Part shown: piece after piece, positions 48,233-59,866 of the stretch | Position numbering within the stretch: position 1 is the stretch's first letter | Layout: the number at the start of each line of letters is the position of its first letter | Assembly (NCBI GenBank): GCA_037954235.1 | Contig: JBBMOA010000010.1 | Coordinates: forward strand, 18,174,029 to 18,238,028 | Direction of reading: 5' to 3' | DNA length: 64,000 nt | Origin: Aulostomus chinensis | Taxonomy: Eukaryota > Chordata > Actinopteri > Syngnathiformes > Aulostomidae | Position numbers and translations under genes: made by a program | Notes under the pieces: generated by a model | What the model saw: only the letters and a program-made list of their open reading frames with translations | What the model was told of the DNA's origin: nothing | Databases searched by the model: none

Positions 48233-50015
48233 TCTCTCTCTATCTGTTAATCAGGTCCTCCGAGGATCCGGCCGATGAAGAACATCACTGCAGTTGCAGG
48301 ACGAAACTCTTTTATAAACTGCCGTGTGATTGGGTATCCTTATTATTCAATCAACTGGTACAAGGAGGGGCTTCTGCTGCCAGACAACCATCGCCAGGTA
48401 AAGTTTGATTCATTTCTGGACAAGGGACAGGAGAAATACAAACAAAATACAACATAATTCTAAAGTATGTGAATTTCATAGGCAACGTACATTGAGTATT
48501 TCGAAGAACATCAATAGTTCTTTTAGTGGAGGTATTAGTTTGAATGTTTGTCAACTAATTCGTTTTTTGACAACTTGATATTCAGATATTTTAAATTCAC
48601 CTGTCTGAATAATTTAAAAATGTAACATTTGACTTGAACCCCTCTTGAAACAATTCAAATATGAGTGTCAGATAAATGTTTGTAACAACTGATGCAAAGT
48701 TCTACAGCCTCCTCGACTCAAATAGTGCTTTATTACCCCCGTAGTTTTACTTTATCAGTTTTATTGAAACTAATTTTCACAGTGATGAACTTGGAAAAAT
48801 CAGTTGGTGTCAGCCATGTTTTGACCTTGATGTGGCATCTCTGAGTGTAACACTGCTGATGTCCATCCAGGTTGTGTACGAGAACGGGACTCTGAAGCTC
48901 AGCGATGTCCAGAAGGGGATGGACGAGGGCGCCTATGTGTGTAGCGTGCTAATACAACCACAGTTGTTCATCACGCAGACGGTTTATATCACAGTCAAAG
49001 GTCAGTTTCAGAAAGTGTTAAGATGTCACAAGGTGTCTAGAATTTACTATCTCACCGAGGCGATTCTCTTAGTTTCCAAAATATAAATAGTACGCAGCAT
49101 CTGGGGGATATTCCATGAGTAAAAATTGTTAAGTATATGAATCTATCTGTTTCTGGCTCATAGTTTTAAAATGTAGTGGGAAAAAGAATGATGAAAGTGG
49201 AAGAGGTGATTGTGAGAGGGGTTGAGGGCGAGAACAGAGTGAGCAGGAGGGTGTATGTGCAACAGAGAGAGAGAGAGAGAGGAGAAGAAAGCTGTATGCA
49301 TTGCCTCTAATAACCCCTGATTAAGGGGCGGAGTGGCCTAGCACGCTTGCTCAACCACTCAGCAATTACACAGAGCAAGAGTGCTATTGTATAAGATTTG
49401 TGTGTGCGTGTGTGACAGAGTGCATACGTGTGTGTCATCTCGTCTGTTATGTGATGTTCTGCAGCAATAATATGAGATGTTTGTTTTAGGAAGTTGCTGA
49501 ATGTGAGTGTGTCTTTTCTCTTGGCTTCATCAAATGTGAGGTATTTGCGTGTTATAGTGTTTCTTTGTGTATATGTGCGCATTAGCTAAGTGTGGGTGTA
49601 GGTATATGCTTGTGACTGTGTGCTCGTCATGTCTTTGATTTAATTAGATGAATTTTAATGAGGTCCACATTAAATCCCCCAGATGTCTCAGCAGTAACCC
49701 CCACCTCCCCGACTCCAAATCACCTCCATCGGTCTCCATGGCAACACTGTTCTCCCCCTGCGGATGGCGCTCTAATTAGAGCGGCTATTATGGGCTGGCT
49801 TTATCAGGGTAGGGTGGGGTAGACCAGAGAGGTTGGGAGGGGGAACTGGTGCCTGCAGAGTAGGCAGAGGGACTAGTTGGCCAATGGTTTGGAAGCTATT
49901 GGGGGGGTCCGGGCTTGGCTGATAAAATCAAGACTCGTGTACTAGTCTTTTACCAATGAGCCTGTCAAATCAAATTCTGAATCTATCTCTTGTCTTTTTG
50001 TCTCCTTCCTCTGCT

Positions 50016-50052
<37 letters not shown>

Positions 50053-51935
50053 ACCATCACATCACTCTCCTACCCCATGTCCTTTCAATGCCCTCGAATC
50101 TTCAAATCTGTGTATCTACCCGTATTCCCCTTGTCTTCACATCTGACTTTCTCTCTCTACGCCATCCTTCACTTATTCCATATCCGCCTCAAATCTCTGT
50201 CTTCACCTCTTACTAACCCTGCTCATTTAAACAACCCCCAAACTGTTTTCATTCATCTTTTTGTCTTTGTTTTCATTACATCTTTGCCTCATTCTCTCTA
50301 CCCTTTATTTCACCCTGTTGCCTGTCCTTGCCGTTTCTCTCCCCTGCTCTCCTTTTCATTTCCTTGAGTTGATCTGCCTCTTCTGTTTACTTATTCGTCC
50401 TTTATCCCATATCACAATCTTTCCTTATATCACTTTGTCTCAACTACACGCATATTTACTCCTCCTTCTTCTCAACTCATCTCCCCTCCCCTTCATTCAC
50501 TTCACTAAATATTTTAGTTCCTCCACTGATCCAACCATTTGACTTTCCACCAACCTCCATCGGGAAATTGATGTATATCGCCTGCGTGGTTTCATCTGGT
50601 GATATGCCCATACGCATCACATGGCGCAAGGATGGACAGGAGATTGTGCCTTCCTCGGGCATCACCATTGATACGAAGGAGTTTATGAGCTCCCTCCAGA
50701 TATCCAAAGTGTCACTCAAACATAATGGCAACTACACTTGCATTGCCAGCAACGATGCTGCCACTGTGAGCACAGAGAGGCAGCTCACAGTAACAGGTAA
50801 GGAAGGACAGAGTGTGAAGAGTTAGAGAAAAGCAAAGACAAAGAGAGGATGCTATTTAAAAGGAGCACTTCTGAATGCACTTAGACTGATTTGGAGTTAA
50901 AATTGATGCAGCAGTGTCCTTTTTATTATTTTTAGACTGAAGTATTATTTAAATTGGAAAAAACACCAGATCCTGTACTTCCTTTAAAATTCAATTGCTT
51001 TTTTCAGTTCCTGTAATTCCATTATTATTTCAAGAAAATGATGATACACGTCTTTGACCGGCTGAGCGAGACTGCCCAGTCCTGCTTACACATTTGCTTT
51101 AAATATGTGTGACACCAAAACCCAGATTTATTGCATCTTGTTTGAAACTGTAAGCATAAGCTTTAATTTAGTGGGGCAGCATTACTGATGTTGACTAAAA
51201 TACTGTGTTTTGACGTAAAAAGAGATATGGTTCCAATGTTGAAATTAAGGCTTTAAATGACTTTTAATTTTTTTTCTTTAAATACTTAAGTGCCTCCTCG
51301 GTTTGTGGTGCAGCCCAACAACCAGGATGGGATCTATGGGAAGGCAGGGATTCTAAACTGTTCAGTAGATGGTTACCCTCCTCCTAAGGTCATGTGGAAG
51401 CATGCCAAAGGTGCACTAGGTACTGTGAATCCATTCATACATTCATATTCTCCAAAGTCCATCAGAATGCATCTAGTTACAGTCCTGCTCCTTCTCTTTT
51501 TTGCCCAGCGGGTATTGGGAACCCACAGCAGTACCACCCTGTGCCTCTGACGGGCCGTATCCAGATCATGAATAATGGCTCGCTCCTCATCAGACATGTC
51601 CTAGAAGAAGATCGTGGCTTCTACCTCTGTCAGGCCTCCAATGGGGTTGGCTCAGACATCAGCAAGAGCATGGTTCTAACTGTAAAGAGTGAGTATACAT
51701 TCAGGTTAATGTAGCAGAGTATGGGGGTTTGTTCATGTGTAAATGACTGCAGTGAGGGCATCTCGGACTCTCCAGTGATCAATTTGTGCATGCTATGATT
51801 TTTTGTTAAACCAGTGAGCCAGCTTACACTTTCTCTCTCCCTTCTCTTTTGTAATGAACATTCACTGATAAATTGGTGGAGCAAATTTGACTTAACAAAG
51901 AAAAAAATTAAGAGGTACAACCACGACAAAGAGAT

Positions 51936-51971
<36 letters not shown>

Positions 51972-52410
51972 CGTGCGTGCGTGTGTGTGTGTATGCGTGT
52001 GTGTTTGTGTGTGTATGCGTGTGTGCATGTGCATGTGCGCGTGCATCTGTTTGGTAGAGCGAATGTCAAGCAACTGAACAATTGATCTTTTGACTCTTGG
52101 GATCTGTCTACAGACAATCAAAAACACTTTGAGCTTAATCATTATCTGCAATCAATCTCTCCATCCTCCCCTCGCTGACAGTAACGCCCTCTGTGAAGTA
52201 AATGCAGAGAGTAAATACATCAAGAGAACGTACCATAACACTCACACACAAGCTGTCAAACAGGAAGAAGGGCATTAATAGCTGTACTTACAGAAGAGAT
52301 GTTAGCTTTTAGTTCCTGGCCTGTTGCACACACATAAACACATAAATACATCTGCTAGTTTAACCATGTTCTGTTGTCACAAGGTTGCCCCTCCCCGTGC
52401 CCCCACGCGT

Positions 52411-52455
<45 letters not shown>

Positions 52456-55400
52456 TACATACATACATACACCTCTCTCTTGCTCATGCTCTCTCTCTCT
52501 CTATCTCTCTCTCTCTGTACTTCTAGTGTTAGTATTATTGATTGAACCGTTCCTCTCCGATGCCTCCCTCAATTCTGTCTGTTTCGCTCAGCAGAGAGGG
52601 AGGAAAAGAGGAAAAAGAGGGAGGGTGGGATGAATAAGTGATGAAAACAAAACAGAAGAACCCCACTCAGATCAATATTGTGTGTGTGTTAGCCAACCAA
52701 GATTAAGTGTGTGAGTGATTTTGTGTACAGGGGAAGGCAGAGTGTATCGTTTTTTTCCTCTTCATTCACCTAGACCTCAGTGTTAACTATTGCAGAATGA
52801 GAGAGGTTTATTGACTTTACCTCATTGACTATAGCTCTTCATTGCCCTACTGTGATGGAACTCCACCTTTTTAACTGCCAGCTGTCCAACCCCTTCACTC
52901 TTTACTCTCACTTATTTTCTTTATTTCCTGTGTATTTATCCACTTACTTTGTCTTGCATGTCACATTTATTAGTCTCTCTCATCTAATATCCTGTATCAA
53001 TTTGTTTACTCTCGCTATTTCTCCCTGTTACATCTTATCTTGGCCTCATCTTCAGTCCCAGCTATGATCACAAGTCACCCCAACACTACTATGGCCAAAA
53101 AGGGTCATGTTAAGGAGCTGAACTGCACAGCCAGAGGAGAATGGCCCATCATCATACGCTGGGAGAGGGGCGACACAGTCATTGACCCTGACCGCAACCC
53201 CCGTTACTCCATTACTACGAGTCCAAATGAGAAGACAGACGAGGTGTTGTCTACACTCAAGGTGAGAAACACGTAAATATTGTGGAAGATCAAACTGATA
53301 AAACCAGACAGCAGTGAATTTATTACACGTGCACATGCACTTTTTATTTTTTTCACTTTTGTGTTTTTACACTCGAGACCATGGTAGAAATTTCAAATCA
53401 GTTACACTATCTAAAAGCCACAGAGAGTAAATCCACTACTCTTAAGATTCTGAAAATGAGATTGTTAGGCTGGTATGAGTCATGGCCAGTCATCTTGGCT
53501 CCTTTAATTGTCAGTTTATCATTGTAGCAGTTTGGCAATTAAAACTGTTTATAATCTCTTGGATATGATGACATATGAGGAAGTGTCTATAAGGGCAAGG
53601 AGCGACAATGCCTCTCCTCAAGTCATCTGACTGGACATTTTAGCATCAGCTAGGCAGCAACAAGTCTTGCTGCAGATTTTAAAAAATGGGATGATTTATC
53701 TCTGCAACTACTAATGCCTGAAACACCGGAAAAATGGATACCATACGTATGTTTATGGAGTTAAACCTAAAATGAAGGCATCCTTAGAGTGTCTTATGAG
53801 AAATTGATGTTAACTTTTAAATTGGCTGGTAAATAACCACAATTAGAAAATACTAAGACGCACTAAGGTGAGGTCAGTCAAGTTGATTGTTAAAAAATGT
53901 CATTTTTACTACGTTCAACATATCTGCATTATTTGTTTTGTTTTGTTTTTTTGTTCCATGCTACACTCGTCCACCAAGTTTGGCCATTCCTCTCCACCAA
54001 GTGCACCAAGGGATTGGCACTTTTCCATATTTAGACCTGCCCACAGAAAAACTTGGTTGTCTTGTTCCAAAATTTCTCTCTTTACAGCTAAAGCCAGCAG
54101 AGCGTGAGGATTCAGTATTCTTCTCTTGCCATGCCATCAACTCTTATGGAGAGGGACGGGGGCTCATTCAGCTCACTGTGCAAGGTGACAACTCTTATCC
54201 AAATGCATTGAAACCAACAATTGTTTTCTTTTGATGTCACTCCAACCATTCGCCCTTATTCCGCTTCTTCACTCCTTTTCTTTTTCTATTCCTCAGAACC
54301 TCCAGATCCCCCAGAGTTGGAGGTGCGAGAAGTGAAAGATCGAAGTATGAATCTCCGGTGGACACAGAGGTTTGATGGAAACAGTGTCATTACCTCGTAC
54401 GATATCGAGTATAAGAACAAGACAGGTAAGTACAAAGAGGGTAGAAAGAACATAGCAGTGGAATATAATGTTAATCTGTTTAATTTCTTCATTTGAAAAA
54501 CACTGTGAATCGACTGAGATTGATTGTCAAAATGCTAATAATACATATTTCTACCTGACCTCTTATATCTTGTTCTTTTTTATGATGTTAAGAGCCAAAT
54601 TGCCAAAACAATATAAATGCAAAAGAGGATGAGGGATGTTTTTAATGGGAAAAATGTTGTCCAAATATCTACATCTCAAAAAGAAAAATAAACTTTTTTT
54701 TTTTGGTCAGATTCCTGGGAGCTTAAGCACGCCACTCGCAATATCTCACCCACCAACAATCAGGCCAACATAGTGGACCTCCACCCAGCTTCTGTTTACA
54801 GCATCCGCATGTACTCCTACAATGCCATAGGCAAGAGTGAAGCCAGCAAGGAACTCACCATTAGCACAGAGGAAGCACGTAAGTATGATGGCAAATATAA
54901 AGCAAAGTTCTGTTTCTCTCGGCATCTGTGTTGACCTGTCCTTGAATAATCATATTTGACTGAGGTAAAAAACAACAACCTTGTAACAAATAGAGACACC
55001 TCCAAGAGTTTTAGACCAGAATATTTAAAGTGTTCCCATCAGTGGGATAGGTTTCAGTCCCAGTCCTCTGTCTGTCTCTGCAGAACCTGATGGTCCTCCT
55101 ATGGATGTGATCCTGCAGCCGGTGACCTCTCAGAGTATCAGGGTCACGTGGAAGGTAAAGTCTTAATCATCTTTATCTCATTTAACTACTTGGAAAATAG
55201 TGCAAAATAGATTATTTTGCAATGCATTTTGGTGTATAAAGATTTTCAAGTAATCCTGAATTCCAGAGATTTGAATAGATGTTTCTTTAACATTTGCTGC
55301 ACTCATTTCATCCCCCAGGCTCCCAGAAAGGAATTGCAAAATGGTGTGATCCGGGGTTACCAGATAGGTTACAGAGAGAACGGTCCAGGCAGCAACGGCC

Positions 55401-56908
55401 AGTACAGCATTGTCGAGATGAAGGCCACTGGAGACAGTGAAGTGTACACACTGGATAATCTGAAGAAGTTTGCACAGTATGGTGTGGTTGTCCAAGCCTT
55501 CAACAGAGCTGGTACTGGTCCCTCTAGCTCTGAGATCAATGCAACAACACTAGAAGATGGTAAGGATCACAATAATGAACAGTCCGTAGGGTAAATGTAT
55601 GTAAATGTATGTATGAAAACATGACTGTTGGCCTTTTAAGTTTAAAGAGGGTTACTTTATTGACCAGCAGCAGTACATTCACATGGTAATATATATAGAC
55701 TGGAAGAGTAAACTGTCCATTGCATAAAATATCACCTTCTGTCAGCTTTGGCTTTAATTCACAGCTACTGCTTGTTCTGAGTTGCAGTTAGAACTGTGTC
55801 AAATCATGTTTCAACCTAAAATCACTCAAGAATGAATTCTGGCTGCTGCAATACAAAGATTTATACAAAGACACCACACTCAGGCACTGAAGAATAGAGT
55901 GGGTGATAGGGTAGCCGGGTGGCTGAGTAATTTGTCAATTTGTTGGCAATTGATCTGCAACTGTTCTGATTATTGTCATTATTTTCAACCAACAATGCCA
56001 ATAACATTTATTGGTTTCTTGACGTTCTTCTATCCCAGCATGCTACTTCATTGATTTCCTTTTGATTTGAAACTATTGGCTAAGACATTTGATGACATCA
56101 CCTTGGATTGGACAAAACTGCTTTACAAATAGAACAATTAATTAATTAATCAGGGGAAAACATTTACCGATTTATCAACGTTGGAGAGAACCATTAGTTG
56201 CAACCCCCAGAGGGATTCCTATCCATATAGGTAGGTGTGTCAGTTAAGTGAACAAATGGGCTAAATATGACTAATTTATTTTATAAATTAGCAAATGAAT
56301 GACAACATGACAAAGGCAGTTAAGGTGCAAAAACCTCCTCTAAGGCTGCAAATAAATTCATATAATTATGGCAGGTGCACCAGATTTAGTTCTTGTGAAC
56401 ATTCTTAAATGCCTCAGTTTGGAAGTCCTTAGAGAAATAACTCTACATGTATCTCTATTCAGATTTGACCCTAAAAACAAAGGTCGTGTTCTTTTCCTAT
56501 GACGTCTTTTGAAAAAAGACGTGAATGACATAAATGAGTGTAGCCAAAAACTTGGTTTAGTTCCCTGGTGCAATCAATAAACAAAGTGACTCTACATTTA
56601 TATTTAGCATCGCAAAAACAAGCCCATGTAAATATAAAGGACGGCTGATATAGCCGATAGTTCTTAAAAATGTAAAAATACCATCTTTTCTTTTCTTTTT
56701 CAATGCTTTCCAGAAACAGAAGAAATCCAAGTACTTAGTTTCTTTCAAGAAGAGCTTCCATATTGCAGTTCTTATATTTTCATTTGAATTCTATTCATTG
56801 TTTATTATCAGGGCAAAAGATGAGAAAGTCTTATCCACTGTACATGCAAAAAAAAAAAGGTTTTCACCTCTCCCTTGCATGTCATCACTGCCTTGCTTTT
56901 TCATGCAA

Positions 56909-56978
<70 letters not shown>

Positions 56979-59824
56979 CCACACATCACATACATACTTG
57001 TCCACTAAGCCCAATTGGTCCAGAGCAGCCAGAGCCCTCCAGCTCTTCCCTGTGGCTGTCACCGTGGCGACAGTGATATTGATGGCCATTATGATAATAG
57101 TGATAACAACAAGCATACTAAAAATAATTATAATTAGCTTGTCTGTCTGTCTGTCTTTCTCTCTGTCTCTCTCTCCCTCTCTCTCCCTCTATCTATCTCT
57201 CTCTTCCTCTGCTGGCTTCCTGCTGTAATTATCCACAGCTGAGCGCATTGTCTCTCTGCTCCTCTTTTCATCTTTTTTGCCCCTTCCCTTGCTCCCTTTG
57301 CTTTTAACTCTCTTCCTCCCTTCTTCCTCACCCTCATCTCCTCCCTCTAGCCAAAGTCCAAAATGGCCTTTTCATTATTTTCCTGTAGTCCCCCCCCCCA
57401 CACACACACACACACCCCCGCCCACCACCACCACCCCAAACTCTTGCACTTATTTCTTGGCAGTAATTTGTTCTACCCTTCGTTACCTCTCATATTTAGC
57501 TATCGTCCTTCTATTCAGTGATATGTACTGCACAGTTTGGATTTACTTGCTCCTTTTTTCCTCTAAACAGCACGCTGCCCCTATCGACTTTCATAAAGGT
57601 GCGACTGGGAAGCAATAAACTGGGCTATGTTTTGTTTCACTCTAATGATTTAGACTTGGAGCCCAAAAGGTTTATTCATGCAAAACCCTGTTTGTAATCC
57701 TCCTTTCTCCTTCCCTCCCTTCCTCCATCCTCCTCTCTACACCAGCTGCAGAGAAACTCCCTGGTGGACTTGGCCCAATCTCCCTCTTTCAGTGCTCTCT
57801 TTCTTTCAGTCATTTCTCTTCCTCTCTTCCTGCCCCTCCCTTTCGCACAACTTGACTTCTGTTCATCCTCAACAGTGTGCGTTATTCAAAGCCTCAAAGA
57901 CTAATGGTCAGTGGTGGCCAATAGAAGAGACACCTGGACCAGTGAGAACAGAGCAGGGCTTGTACAGAGAGAGACATGGCCCTATATATCAGGCTAGCCA
58001 GTTTTCTCATTACAAGTTTGATATGGAAATAAGATTTTGGCTTTCAGAGAGGGTTTTTCTTATCTATCCATGTAATTAAATGACGAAGATAGTCCTAATA
58101 TAATTGACAGCCATTGCACAGTGTCTGTGGTGGGGGTTTTGATTATACCACAGAGGAGTAAAAAAAATTAAATTGTGGATCACTATGAGTTAGTGCACAT
58201 TGAATGTAGAGATATGATTTGCTGTGTAGAGACATCATGTGTAACCACACACCCTGACATACTGAATCATTGACTATTTTAATGCATGAAACACCTATGA
58301 CAGCCTACATATTTCACAGTTACTAATCCTTGTTCAAGCCAAATTTCTCCTCATTTTTAGGGAGTTTCAAAACTCCTTAACACATCTTGGAGAAATTTTG
58401 ACGCAATGTGAAGGGATGCAAATATGCAGAATAATCTATTTCAAGACATTATGGTCTGAAGAACAACATACAGCTTAAAATATCATTACTGGTGTTGAAA
58501 TGAAACTCTGAAAAGGGACCTACATTGAATAGAACTTCTTTGAAGGGGTTTGGTCGATCTTTTTTCCAATTTATTTATTATTTAGTTCAAGTTAGACATC
58601 TCCCCGGACTTGATCAGCTTGGGAAGAATCTCTGATTGTTGAAAGACCCAAAATCACTGATGAGGTGTCCAGTTGCTTCACAAGATGATGAATGGACATG
58701 CATTTTAAACAGACAGTGCAGAATATTAGATGTTCTGAATTAGCCAGAAAGGAGATTTCAGTCTGTAGTCCCTGAACCAGTATGGAATGAATTCTGGCTA
58801 AACTGAAGTGATTTATGAGCAATCAGGACCATAATAAAGAAGAAAAGACAATATCAGTGTTTAAAGAATTCAGGATACTATGACATAGCTTGCCTGTGTC
58901 ATACCAGTTAACTAAAACATGTAGCACAGTGGCCTAGAAAAACAGGATGTGCAAAATTTTAAAAAGAAATGATGTTAATGAAAACGTTCTGCTGCATTGT
59001 CAGACACTAACTGACACATATAAACCAGAAGCATATACAAAGAAAGTATGCACTATTACAGATAGCTTATTTGTGTAACCTTTTCTTTTCCCACAATCTC
59101 CAGTACCCAGCCAGCCTCCTCAAAATGTGCGAGCCATTTCCGTAACATCTGATGAGGCAGTAATCACATGGGCTGAACCTCCCAGACTGACACTGCATGG
59201 CGTATTGAAGGGATATCGCGTGGTGTTTTGGGCTGTCTTCCCGGATGGAGGTGTGGTTCCCATCGTTTCACTCTCAATTTACTAACAGGTGTGAACAGTG
59301 CATTGTCTGAATATCTCTCTGGTTCTTTGTTTCTTAGAGTGGGGTGAAATGCAGAATATCACCACTACCAAGGAGCAAGTAGAGCTCAGAGGCTTGGAGA
59401 AGTTCACCAACTACAGCATCCAGGTGCTGGCCTACACTCAGGCTGGTGATGGAGTCCGCAGTAATGTCCTGTACATTCAGACCCGCGAAGACTGTGAGTC
59501 CACATTTTAGTAAATCTTCATACACAGATCAGTGAAATGATGAATTATTCTGATATGTCTTTTGGATTCATCACATCATCTAGGCAGGTCTAAGGTTTTT
59601 TTTTGTTGTTTTTTTTTTCTTTCATGGTTTAGGCTGCAGAGTGGGAGGCACAGTACCAGGGGGGCTAGAGGGGGTCTTTGTAAGGCTGAGGTTGCTGATT
59701 AAAACCTCTTTGTGCTCTGATGTGCCATTACCAGTGCTAATGAGAATTAAGAAGCCAAAAAAGTGCATGTCTGTGTGGTTAAGGAGCCTAAGGGTGTCGA
59801 TCTGTGCATGTGAAAGTGTTTGGG

Positions 59825-59866
<42 letters not shown>

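Larger units (their letters stand above)
45900..48254. other. dscaml1: dscaml1 intron between the Ig5 and Ig6 exons
   Basis: 2355 bp with (CA)n at 46198-46244, (TG)n at 46801-46826, (TTTG)n-like repeats at 47701-47722 and a 71-bp (TC)n at the 3' end. Longer open frames here (for example on the - strand at 46837-47433) have no recognisable domain. Confidence 0.9.
51689..53055. other. dscaml1: dscaml1 intron between the Ig8 and Ig9 exons
   Basis: 1367 bp holding two large dinucleotide arrays (about 51938-52045 and 52411-52472). The rest is pyrimidine-rich toward the acceptor TTCAG. Confidence 0.9.
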
